Below are positions 1 through 6,175 of a DNA stretch of 8,871 nt, piece after piece; the stretch's first letter is position 1, and each line of letters begins with the position of its first letter. The translations under genes were made by a program, and so were the position numbers. The DNA comes from an uncultured Oscillospiraceae bacterium (GTDB lineage Bacteria; Bacillota; Clostridia; Oscillospirales; Oscillospiraceae). The stretch covers positions 1-8,871 of the forward strand of contig CAKTVG010000042.1 in NCBI GenBank assembly GCA_934622035.1, given 5' to 3'. The notes beneath the pieces are model-generated. The model worked only from the letters and a program-made list of their open reading frames with translations. It did no database searches and was not told where the DNA came from.

Positions 1-1842
1 AGTGCGGAGATCGAGTCCAAGGTCTCAGAACTGAGGACATTCGTCACTGAGCAGATCTCCTCCACAAAGGACTGGGCATCAGCCACATTTGTAACTCTTG
101 AGGAATATTCAAAGGTCGTCTCGGATGTCACCTCGATAAAGGAAACCATTGCCAATCTGACGAACTCCCTCTCAGAAATGGAGACAAAACTCAAGACGCA
201 GTGGAAGTCCGACATCGAGATCGCCATCGCACCAGTCAGGAAGCAGATCGAGGATGCCATAACCTCCATTACCAATGAATATACCAACGCCATCTCCGCC
301 GCGAAGTCCGAGGTGACCGAGGCCTACCGCGCCGAGATGAAGGTGGAGATAAACAAACTGGAGGAATCCCTCAAGACGTGGGTGAACTCCAAGTTCGACT
401 CCTACTGGACCATCGCCGAGACGCAGGCCAAACTCGATGCGCAGAAGTCCGACCTTGAGGCCCAACTGAAAGCGCAGAAGGAATATCTCGAAGGCCTCAT
501 AGGCAACCTCAACCCAGGTGCTTCTGAGAGCGAGAACCGCACCCTGATCGACAATCTGACAAAGGAACTGGAATCCGTCAAGAAGACCGCCTCCGACAAC
601 GCCACTGCCATCGAGACCCTCCGCGCCGACCTCTCCAAGGCGACCGAGGACATCACCAAGGCCTACAAGGACGCCATCTCCACCGCCATCAATGAATATG
701 ACGGCACAATCTCAGGCAAGATCAACACAAAGATCAGCGAGCTGAACGCATCTATTGAAAGCAAGGTCTCCGAGATCAACACCCGTATCGATGCCCTTGA
801 CGCCCGCGTGAAGACCCTTGAGGATTCCCTTGCCGACATCAAGTCTCAGATCAGTGCCCTCCAGGACGAGATCAACTCCCTGAAAGACAAACTCTCCAAC
901 ATCATCGGCCGTATGGTCTCCATCTCCCACATCCCGACCTACGCCGACGGAATAGAGAACGTTTCCTACACAATGTCCGGCACCACCATCACCCCTGGCT
1001 CCTTCACCCTGCGCTTCGAGATCCAACCCGCCAGCCTCGCCGAGGACCTCGCCGCCAACTGGAACACCGCTCTCTCCGTCAAAGCCGTCTATACCATGAC
1101 ACGCGCCTCCGCCGGAGACTTCGCCCCGCTGACCATCGAGTCCGCCACCGCCTCCGACGGCATCCTCTCCGTCACCGTCTCCGCCTCCGGCCTTGATGAT
1201 GCCTTCTTCCAAGGTGAACTAACCGCCAGAGCACGCCTCAAGATCTCTGACGGCACAAAAGAAGTCCTCTCCGAATATATTCCATTGAAAAAGAGCAACG
1301 GAACTCCTTCCGACATAGATTACATCGACCGCTACGGCACCAACTTTGGCCCGGGAGTCGAGATCGATGGTACAATCTGGGCTCCGGTCAATTGTGGATC
1401 AAAGGTCAACGAGGATGGAGAGTATCGCTACAATGAGTATGGTGACCATTATTCTTATGAAGATATGAAAACCAAAACGACTTGTCCAAATGGATGGAGA
1501 ATTCCGACTTCCAATGAAGTAAATACCCTAATTGAAAATTATTCCGAGTTTACTACATACAAGAAAATGAAAGGATACTGGTTCTCAGGTACTACTCCAT
1601 ATTCGGAAAATACTCCGGCTGTTTTTCTACCATTAGCTGGAGCTCCTCAATATGATAAAGATGGTTATCTAACCAGCGGATATGCATCAGCAATATATTG
1701 GTTTGTTTCTCGTTATAGTTTTACGGGACCGTTTTTTGACGGGATAACTGTTCTGATTTTTAAGACATCTGAAACTCCTCATACTCAATCTTTGGGGTCA
1801 ACTACTGATTTCTTTGCTTCTTTACGTTGCGTAAAAGAATAA
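1..1842 (+). CDS. Coiled-coil surface-type protein with C-terminal FISUMP-like domain (5' end outside window)
   Basis: The frame is open from base 1, so the gene starts upstream and the ATG at 178 is internal; 613 codons are present. Residues 1-300 of the visible part are Lys/Glu/Ala/Ser-rich with heptad-like spacing, a long coiled coil. Residues about 301-430 look like a beta-sandwich, opening with GRMVSISHIPTYADG, a linker style common in Bacteroidales surface proteins. From about 445 (YGTNFGPGVEIDGTIWAPVN) to the end (SLRCVKE) it resembles the FISUMP (Fibrobacter succinogenes major paralogous) domain, with the usual TCPNGWRIPT segment. Any signal peptide or lipobox would lie outside the window, so export to the cell surface is inferred. 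Base composition drops near 1380-1400: line 1021-1080 has about 41 G+C in 60, line 1681-1740 about 21 in 60. Ligand and exact role are unknown. It could be an adhesin or a stalked binding protein. Confidence 0.9.
   Translation, partial: SAEIESKVSELRTFVTEQISSTKDWASATFVTLEEYSKVVSDVTSIKETIANLTNSLSEMETKLKTQWKSDIEIAIAPVRKQIEDAITSITNEYTNAISAAKSEVTEAYRAEMKVEINKLEESLKTWVNSKFDSYWTIAETQAKLDAQKSDLEAQLKAQKEYLEGLIGNLNPGASESENRTLIDNLTKELESVKKTASDNATAIETLRADLSKATEDITKAYKDAISTAINEYDGTISGKINTKISELNASIESKVSEINTRIDALDARVKTLEDSLADIKSQISALQDEINSLKDKLSNIIGRMVSISHIPTYADGIENVSYTMSGTTITPGSFTLRFEIQPASLAEDLAANWNTALSVKAVYTMTRASAGDFAPLTIESATASDGILSVTVSASGLDDAFFQGELTARARLKISDGTKEVLSEYIPLKKSNGTPSDIDYIDRYGTNFGPGVEIDGTIWAPVNCGSKVNEDGEYRYNEYGDHYSYEDMKTKTTCPNGWRIPTSNEVNTLIENYSEFTTYKKMKGYWFSGTTPYSENTPAVFLPLAGAPQYDKDGYLTSGYASAIYWFVSRYSFTGPFFDGITVLIFKTSETPHTQSLGSTTDFFASLRCVKE
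1333..1842 (+). other. FISUMP-like C-terminal module, AT-rich
   Basis: This sub-region of the coiled-coil gene encodes about 169 residues with the FISUMP hallmarks GTIWAPVN, CPNGWRIPT, YWFV and a terminal RCVKE. Its first roughly 50 bases keep the GC-rich codon style of the upstream part. After about 1400 the codons become AT-rich, like the following genes. The split close to a conserved domain start looks like a join between two sequence histories. It is a domain annotation, not a separate gene. Confidence 0.7.
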
Positions 1843-1899
1843 TATAATCCAAATAGGTGTTTCATACTACTTATTGTTTAACTTAAAAACCGTTTTGTT

Positions 1900-2097
1900 A
1901 TGGTAGTTATCACTAACAAAAAAGACAAAAGTCAATCATTCAAAGTCATTCAGTTCAATTATGATGGTGACGGAACAGCTCTGGTAATCATGGATGATGG
2001 CAAGAGCATTGGCACTCTGGATAAATCCACAATAAAGGATTATATCTCAGGGAAAATATGTGAAGAGAAAGAATGGACCTTGTCCCTTGAAGACTAA
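1900..2097 (+). CDS. Small acidic/polar protein of unknown function (65 aa)
   Basis: I do not recognise this protein. It begins at an ATG 57 bases after the preceding stop and ends 63 bases before the AbiH-family gene. The sequence alternates polar and hydrophobic residues in its first half (MVVITNKKDKSQSFKVIQF) and has a DGDGTALVIMDDGKSIGTL stretch that reads as short beta-strands with turns, then a helix-like tail (STIKDYISGKICEEKEW). No signal peptide, membrane segment or clear DNA-binding motif is visible. AT-rich codon use matches the 3' end of the gene before and the AbiH gene after. No consensus promoter was found directly upstream, so it may be read through from upstream. It could be a partner or regulator of the AbiH protein, but that rests on position only. 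Confidence 0.7.
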   Translation: MVVITNKKDKSQSFKVIQFNYDGDGTALVIMDDGKSIGTLDKSTIKDYISGKICEEKEWTLSLED

Positions 2098-2107
2098 TAA
2101 TAACATC

Positions 2108-2139
2108 TCTGGTCTGGCAACAACACGTGCCAGACCAGA
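2108..2139 (+). promoter_or_regulatory. Perfect 12-bp hairpin between small ORF and AbiH gene
   Basis: TCTGGTCTGGCA (2108-2119) pairs perfectly with TGCCAGACCAGA (2128-2139) across an 8-base loop (ACAACACG). It begins 11 bases after the small gene's stop and ends 21 bases before the AbiH start. No T-run follows on either strand, so it is not a textbook intrinsic terminator. It may end or weaken transcription from the upstream gene, stabilise the upstream mRNA, or act in the AbiH leader. Confidence 0.65.
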
Positions 2140-2160
2140 AATTCTAAACATTGCAGAAAA

Positions 2161-3027
2161 ATGAGAAATCAACTGTTCATTATAGGAAACGGTTTTGATC
2201 TGTTTCATGGTCTAAAAACAAATTATTCGTTTTTTAAGGAGTATTGTAAAAGTGTTCCTACGATGTCTCCTTGGTGTAAATACAAAACTCTAAAGGATCT
2301 CTTGGAATCTCTTTATACAATAAATGGAGAATGTTCTCTTTGGTCTGACTTTGAAGCCGCATTAAGCCGGCCAAATATTGCGGTGTTGAAAGAGCTTTGG
2401 GATGAAATTGGATCTGAGAAATTCAGAAAAGCGTTTGAATCCTTATCGCTTCAAATTCAAAATGCGTTTAATCAGTGGATCATTGAGCTTGGCAAAGAAT
2501 TAAAGGACACTTCACCGAATGTTAAACTCAATCTTCCACATCAAGCGAATTTCATCACCTTCAACTATACTAACACGCTGGAATCGTTTTATGGAATAAA
2601 CTGCCTTCATATACATGACATAGCAGAAGATTTAAACAATGGTGTCGAGTATCAAGGGGCTGTTTTCGGTTGGGATCGGAAGGGACTCGATCGGAGTTAC
2701 GCGATGCAGGAGCAAGATCTCTTTAAGGAAGATTGTCGTGAATTCATTGACGGCTTGAGAAAGAACACAAGAGAAAATGTGTTTGTGAAACAAATTGAGG
2801 CCAAAGATTTTGATGACATATTTATTCTTGGTTGGTCAATGGGAGACTCTGACTGTAAGTACGTTGAACATCTTCTGACAAATCCACATACGGCTGGTGC
2901 GAAGTGGCATTTTTCGTGTTACCCAAGTGTTGAGGCAGAAGAAGAAAAGTATAATTCAAAAGTCGGTAATATCGCAGATAAGCATTGTTTTACCCTTGAT
3001 AACTTTGATCAGGAATTGCAAGGTTAA
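2161..3027 (+). CDS. AbiH-family abortive-infection protein
   Basis: This 288-residue protein matches the AbiH family (bacteriophage abortive infection AbiH) in motif order. The N-terminal nucleotide-binding-like motif FIIGNGFDLFHGLKTNY is at residues 6-22, WSDFEAAL at 61-68, FITFNYTNTLE at 131-141, a LHIHD segment at 149-153, and ILGWSMGDSDCKYV at 222-235. In the family the two last motifs often read HIHG and GHSLG..D..Y, so the G-to-D and H-to-W differences here are worth noting; the Asp and Tyr of the last motif are kept. Length is normal for the family. No membrane segment is seen, so it is presumed cytoplasmic. Family members block phage growth at the cost of the host cell; the biochemical activity is not established from the sequence. 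It starts at an ATG 21 bases after a strong hairpin and is AT-rich compared with the GC-rich start of the window. It may share a transcript with the small gene before it. Confidence 0.88.
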   Translation: MRNQLFIIGNGFDLFHGLKTNYSFFKEYCKSVPTMSPWCKYKTLKDLLESLYTINGECSLWSDFEAALSRPNIAVLKELWDEIGSEKFRKAFESLSLQIQNAFNQWIIELGKELKDTSPNVKLNLPHQANFITFNYTNTLESFYGINCLHIHDIAEDLNNGVEYQGAVFGWDRKGLDRSYAMQEQDLFKEDCREFIDGLRKNTRENVFVKQIEAKDFDDIFILGWSMGDSDCKYVEHLLTNPHTAGAKWHFSCYPSVEAEEEKYNSKVGNIADKHCFTLDNFDQELQG

Positions 3028-3312
3028 AGGTAGCTTAGCGATTGCAAATGAGTATCTTAACACCTTTTCTTTGGTTGGATTCGCTAAGGGAAAGGCGTTA
3101 AGTTGCTAATAGATAAATCCTTACTCGCCACTGCTTATGTGTCAGCGAGTGGTAAGCAAGTGACTCATGTATAGCCATATACGTATCCATCTTCTGGATA
3201 AACCAGCGATAGGAAAGAGCCTTGTATGCTGAAAATCAACTTGTTACGCCGCATGTCAGTGATTATGGATATATGTGGGATTCGCTCAAAACTTCAAGAG
3301 TTATCCTGCTTT
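3028..3312. other. Non-coding gap with interleaved complementary segments
   Basis: No credible gene lies here; short plus-strand frames overlap the AbiH or parE genes in other frames and resemble nothing. The stretch is rich in complementary pairs. CTTAGCGA (3034-3041) pairs with TCGCTAAG (3081-3088). CTTAACACCTTT (3056-3067) pairs with AAAGGCGTTAAG (3091-3102) except one base. These two pairs interlock. A second cluster has ACTCGC (3123-3128) with GCGAGT (3145-3150) and GCTTA (3133-3137) with TAAGC (3153-3157), again crossing. A small hairpin TATCCA/TGGATA lies at 3184-3200. It could be a structured RNA, a recombination site or decayed repeat sequence. Confidence 0.5.
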
Positions 3313-3612
3313 TCAGAAATGCCGCTTGAAATCCATTCTCTCGTGCAGAATGCGGACAATCAGTATGTCGCCTTGCGGGCGGAGCGTGTGGAAGATTATG
3401 TGATGTCCGCAATGGAGTCCATACAGGTCGGGCATAATTTCTTCATACTTTTTGGACGTTACACCTGACTTGGATGAAAGGAGGTTGCAGGCGGATATCA
3501 ACATATTGTAATATTCATCAGCCTGCTTTTCCGACCAGGTCTTTACCGTGTACCGCCATATTGAGGTCAAGTCTTCTACGGCTTTGTTGGAATATACAAG
3601 TTTCCTTTCCAT
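3313..3612 (-). CDS. parE: ParE-type toxin (RelE/ParE superfamily)
   Basis: This 99-residue protein has the ParE pattern. An N-terminal strand (KLVYSNKAVEDL) leads into a helical hairpin (IWRYTVKTWSEKQADEYY), followed by a Y-E-I-PDLYGL segment, a HHIIFHTL strand and the closing ILIVRILHERMDF strand. Length is typical. ParE toxins bind DNA gyrase and stop replication; related RelE toxins cut mRNA. The sequence favours the ParE group because of its partner and the YGLHCGHHIIF region, but the target is inferred. The ATG follows the parD stop by one base, so the two are translationally linked and share the promoter upstream of parD. No residue break or truncation is seen; it should be functional. 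Confidence 0.9.
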   Translation of the reverse strand: MERKLVYSNKAVEDLTSIWRYTVKTWSEKQADEYYNMLISACNLLSSKSGVTSKKYEEIMPDLYGLHCGHHIIFHTLRPQGDILIVRILHERMDFKRHF

Positions 3613-3613
3613 T

Positions 3614-3856
3614 TTAGAGTTCAGCCTTAAGCGATTTCAGATGAGCCTTAGGGTTAAATCCTTCATTTATGCCACTGTCAAGTCCTTCACTGATCGCTGA
3701 TTTCAGGGCCATTAGTTGACTTTCATCCTCTTCCAACAGGCGAAGTCCTGCCCGAATGACTTCGCTTGCGTTGTTGTACCTTCCTTGTGCGATCTGCGCC
3801 TTGATAAAATCCTCGAAGTACCCCCCGAGAGCGACTGATGTAGTTTTCATATTCAT
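3614..3856 (-). CDS. parD: ParD-type ribbon-helix-helix antitoxin
   Basis: This 80-residue protein matches ParD antitoxins: a short N-terminal strand (KTTSVALGGYFEDFI) for the ribbon-helix-helix DNA-binding fold, the signature QGRYNNASEVIRAGLRLLEE at about residues 25-44, and a flexible acidic C-terminal tail that would wrap the toxin. It precedes parE with a one-base gap, the normal antitoxin-first order. Two in-frame ATGs are possible, at 3856 and 3850; the second gives the usual ParD beginning M-K-T-T-S-V and leaves a slightly longer leader, so either may be used. The protein is expected to neutralise ParE and to repress its own promoter, which lies immediately upstream. Confidence 0.92.
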   Translation of the reverse strand: MNMKTTSVALGGYFEDFIKAQIAQGRYNNASEVIRAGLRLLEEDESQLMALKSAISEGLDSGINEGFNPKAHLKSLKAEL

Positions 3857-3867
3857 GGCCTTTTCCG

Positions 3868-3897
3868 CAAAGTTACCAAATATTAATAATTGCGCAA
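3868..3897 (-). promoter_or_regulatory. Bacteroides-type promoter of parDE
   Basis: On the minus strand, TTG (3897-3895) and TAACTTTG (3875-3868) are separated by exactly 19 bases, a full match to the Bacteroides sigma consensus TTG-N19-TAnnTTTG. The likely start of transcription falls around 3861, giving a very short leader before the parD ATGs. The -33 element sits inside the palindrome TTGCGCAA (3890-3897). The octamer GGCCTTTT occurs on both sides, at 3857-3864 and 3898-3905, a possible operator for the ParD complex. Confidence 0.75.
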
Positions 3898-3929
3898 GGC
3901 CTTTTATGAAAGATTAATTTTTAGCGGTC

Positions 3930-4085
3930 TTAATTTATTGAGGCGCGAGCCCCTGGATGCCTGACCCAAAATGGAAAGCGATGGACGCATTCTCCGTTGA
4001 CCATCCAGTGCCCGCCTTTGTCGGACCCGATGCGGCGGATGAGGCCAGCGGCTTTCAGGTTGGCGAGATGCGATGCCGTGCGTTT
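3930..4085 (-). pseudogene. Remnant of the C-terminal winged helix of a Fic-type (or AlbA_2-type) protein
   Basis: In one minus-strand frame, after a TAA at 4088-4086, the sequence reads KRTASHLANLKAAG, then LIRRIGSDKGGHWMVNG. This is nearly the same as the end of the Fic protein encoded at 7788-8822 (HLANLKAAGLLRRIGPDKGGHWEVNG region), with about 3 differences in 26 residues. The stop that ends the intact gene is changed (TTC at 3990-3992 in place of TTA), so the frame runs on through unrelated codons to a TAA at 3932-3930. No start codon, Fic core or other domain precedes it. The AAA+ gene ends only 8 bases upstream, in a different frame, so it is not a fused domain. The remnant may come from a copy of the neighbouring fic gene or from a related gene sharing this kind of C-terminus. 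Confidence 0.75.
3970..4070. repeat. Direct repeat, copy 1 (Fic 3' end, degenerate)
   Basis: These 101 bases align without gaps to 7768-7868, with 13 mismatches by eye. The longest exact run is the final 23 bases (4048-4070, beginning GCGGCTTTCAGG). Both copies have the same orientation and flank the two ATPase genes. Confidence 0.85.
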
Positions 4086-4093
4086 TTATCGCA

Positions 4094-6049
4094 TTATAAA
4101 TCATCAATAGTAATCGTTCTGAGCAGATCCTTTGTCAGTTTCGGGACGGTTGAGAGTCTGTTTGCTTGATTTTGCAGTGTTCGCTCAAATAGGTTGCGGA
4201 CATACCGGGCATTGCCGAAATTCCTGTCTTTGTTGGCGACTGCGTGTTCAACGATGTGTCTCAATTTCTCAAAGGCATCATCATTGATTTGATAATCATA
4301 ATCTTTTAGGTTTTTCTGATAGATTTGCAACAACTCATCGGCTCTGTAATCCTGAAACTCAATGTACCTTGTAAAGCGGGACTGTAACCCGGGATTGGAA
4401 TTAATGAAGGCAGCCATTTCATTTGTATATCCAGCAAGGATGACCACAAGCCTTTCCCTATCATCTTCCATTCGCTTCAGCAAAGTGGCTACCGCTTCTT
4501 TCCCAAAATCTACTCCGCTTTCCGATATTAATGAATATGCCTCATCGATAAATAGCACTCCATCCAAAGCGCTGTCAATTATCTGGTTGGTCTTAACGGC
4601 GGTCTGTCCGACATATTCGGCTACAAGGCCGGATCTGTCGGTCTCCACCAGATGCCCTTTTTTGAGTATTCCAAGATCCTTGTATATTCCGGCAAGGATT
4701 CTTGCCACAGTGGTTTTGCCGGTTCCTGGGTTCCCGGTGAAAACACAATGATATGACACGTCCGAAGTTTTCAGCCCTCTTTCCGCTCTTTCGTTCTGGA
4801 TCACCACAAAATTCGCTAATGTCCTGACCTCGCTTTTAACTGATTCCAGTCCAATCAGTGAAGCCAGTTTTGCTATGTTGGTATTGTCAGTCTGGCTGTT
4901 GTCTGGTTCAGTATAAGAATAAGCTGTGGGTCTATCCATGGTTTTGGACATTGCACCAAGACTCTTGCCTCCAGATTCGTATTCTCTGAATATTTCCTCC
5001 AATTCATCATCGTTTTCAGCCAATATGTCTCTTGACATATCTTCATTGAAGGCTCCGACAATTCCCATCTCTTCCAGTGCTTCCATACATTTCCTTGATT
5101 CAGCATACCCCATCCCGAATCTTTGCCGTATATCGGTTACTGAGCATTCGTGCTGATCGATCATAAACTTTGCCACAGCCTTAAGTGTGTCCAGAACATT
5201 GTTGCACTCGGTTTCAGAATGCTCGTCAAGCTTAGACACAACGTTGCCGCTTGTCAGATCATCAGTGATTTCCTTATTGAATATATTCGCAAGCCACTTT
5301 GCTTCTTTGTCGGTCACAGTGCCATCAGCTTTTGCGATGATTGAAGAGTACCGGTACAGCAGTGTTAAATATTTTGATTTGTAGTTTCCGTACCTTTCAA
5401 AGATCTGAGCCCCATAAAATGGATCATTCAAGGATGCGCCAACCTCGCTGAACTGACGGTATATTCCCTTTATCGAATTGGCCATTAATCCGATGTGATG
5501 TTCGTCAGAATATTTCCAATATTGAAGATCCGCTTTGGGGTTGACAATCTTGGTGACTGTTAAGAACAAAGGAAGCCCTTCCTTGGATGTGGGATTGAAA
5601 GGATGCCCGAGGGAGAGGAGGCATTTTTTCAAATCCATCATAATTGAGGCTTTAAGTTTCAGGTCGGTGTCAGAGTCATCGCCCCCAATGTGGACATGTT
5701 CTTTCAAAAACAGCATAAAGTCGTCATTCGCTTTAAGGGATAGATAGAATGCGGAAATGTCTTGGGCTATGCCAAGCGACAACTCAAAATATGTGTCCAT
5801 ATCTTCTTCGTTTTCTCGTTTTATTTCTGGTTGTGAAGAGTTTTGCTTTTTATGATGGTTCTTGTATACGATGATGGCTGCGATAACAATGAGCGGCACG
5901 CCTATGAAAAACTCCAATGTCATATCCTCCACTCCATAGAACATAAGAAATGCTCCGGTCAAGCTTAGTATTATACTCGTCCATGCGGATGCAGGGGTAA
6001 CAGTAACTCCCGTTTCCGAAAATCTTTCTCTACCAGATAGCCACGACAT
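4094..6049 (-). CDS. Membrane-anchored AAA+ ATPase (CbxX/SpoVK type) with TerB-like and FtsK-gamma-like domains
   Basis: With the ATG at 6049 the product has 651 residues; a TTG at 6061 would add four. Two hydrophobic segments at about 21-39 and 46-62 are followed by a basic YKNHHKK stretch, so the rest is likely cytoplasmic. Residues about 225-262 (LLYRYSSIIAKADGTVTDKE) look TerB-like. Residues about 293-343 (CSVTDIRQRFGMGY, EALEEMGIVG, SRDIL) follow the FtsK gamma winged-helix pattern. After a linker comes a CbxX/CfqX-type AAA+ module: IGLESVK start, Walker A GNPGTGKT (439-446), Walker B VLFIDEA (498-504), sensor 1 LAGYT, arginine finger NPGLQSRF with R558, and sensor 2 GNARYVRN with R615. 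All catalytic positions are present, so it should be an active ring ATPase that remodels protein partners. It has its own promoter. The target is unknown; stress response or phage defence is inferred from context and from known TerB associations. Confidence 0.93.
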   Translation of the reverse strand: MSWLSGRERFSETGVTVTPASAWTSIILSLTGAFLMFYGVEDMTLEFFIGVPLIVIAAIIVYKNHHKKQNSSQPEIKRENEEDMDTYFELSLGIAQDISAFYLSLKANDDFMLFLKEHVHIGGDDSDTDLKLKASIMMDLKKCLLSLGHPFNPTSKEGLPLFLTVTKIVNPKADLQYWKYSDEHHIGLMANSIKGIYRQFSEVGASLNDPFYGAQIFERYGNYKSKYLTLLYRYSSIIAKADGTVTDKEAKWLANIFNKEITDDLTSGNVVSKLDEHSETECNNVLDTLKAVAKFMIDQHECSVTDIRQRFGMGYAESRKCMEALEEMGIVGAFNEDMSRDILAENDDELEEIFREYESGGKSLGAMSKTMDRPTAYSYTEPDNSQTDNTNIAKLASLIGLESVKSEVRTLANFVVIQNERAERGLKTSDVSYHCVFTGNPGTGKTTVARILAGIYKDLGILKKGHLVETDRSGLVAEYVGQTAVKTNQIIDSALDGVLFIDEAYSLISESGVDFGKEAVATLLKRMEDDRERLVVILAGYTNEMAAFINSNPGLQSRFTRYIEFQDYRADELLQIYQKNLKDYDYQINDDAFEKLRHIVEHAVANKDRNFGNARYVRNLFERTLQNQANRLSTVPKLTKDLLRTITIDDL

Positions 6050-6113
6050 AACCAATAGCAAATTCTTAAAACCCAGATAGGTGACGTAATCTCAGCACTA
6101 AGGCCTGTTAAGA

Positions 6114-6143
6114 CAAATATATACATAAATACCGAATGACCAA
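6114..6143 (-). promoter_or_regulatory. Bacteroides-type promoter of the AAA+ gene
   Basis: On the minus strand, TTG (6143-6141) and TATATTTG (6121-6114) are separated by 19 bases, an exact consensus match. Transcription would start near 6107, giving a leader of about 58 bases to the ATG at 6049. This shows the AAA+ gene can be transcribed independently of the ATPase gene upstream, which stops at 6176. Confidence 0.78.
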
Positions 6144-6175
6144 TCGTTATAATTGTGTTTCTGACCCCGAGTTAC

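Noticed and set aside
712..1316. Long minus-strand open frames inside the coiled-coil gene
   Set aside because: They are Gly/Val/Asp-rich or Ser/Ala-rich antisense frames produced by GC-rich codon bias on the plus strand.
1400..1842. Variable region of a diversity-generating retroelement at the end of the FISUMP-like gene
   Set aside because: The C-terminal position and YW…RCVKE ending are suggestive, but no reverse transcriptase, template repeat or second copy of this segment is in the window.
2897..3109. Plus-strand 70-codon frame overlapping the AbiH 3' end
   Set aside because: It overlaps a well-supported gene in another frame, and its product has no recognisable features.
3028..3110. 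Integron attC-like recombination site
   Set aside because: A GTTAAGT box and a partner AAC exist, but the expected paired simple and conserved sites with an extrahelical-base stem do not fit, and no integrase is seen.
3226..3468. Plus-strand 80-codon frame opposite parE
   Set aside because: It is antisense to the well-supported ParE toxin gene for over half its length and is unlike any known family.
4081..4100. Winged helix as a frameshifted C-terminal domain of the AAA+ protein
   Set aside because: The AAA+ gene ends in a normal TAA right after the expected small C-terminal helices, and the remnant is in a different frame with its own upstream stop.
3904..4107. Minus-strand 67-codon open frame over the fic remnant and AAA+ 3' end
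   Set aside because: It reads the remnant in the wrong frame and yields an Arg/Pro-rich sequence with no family resemblance.
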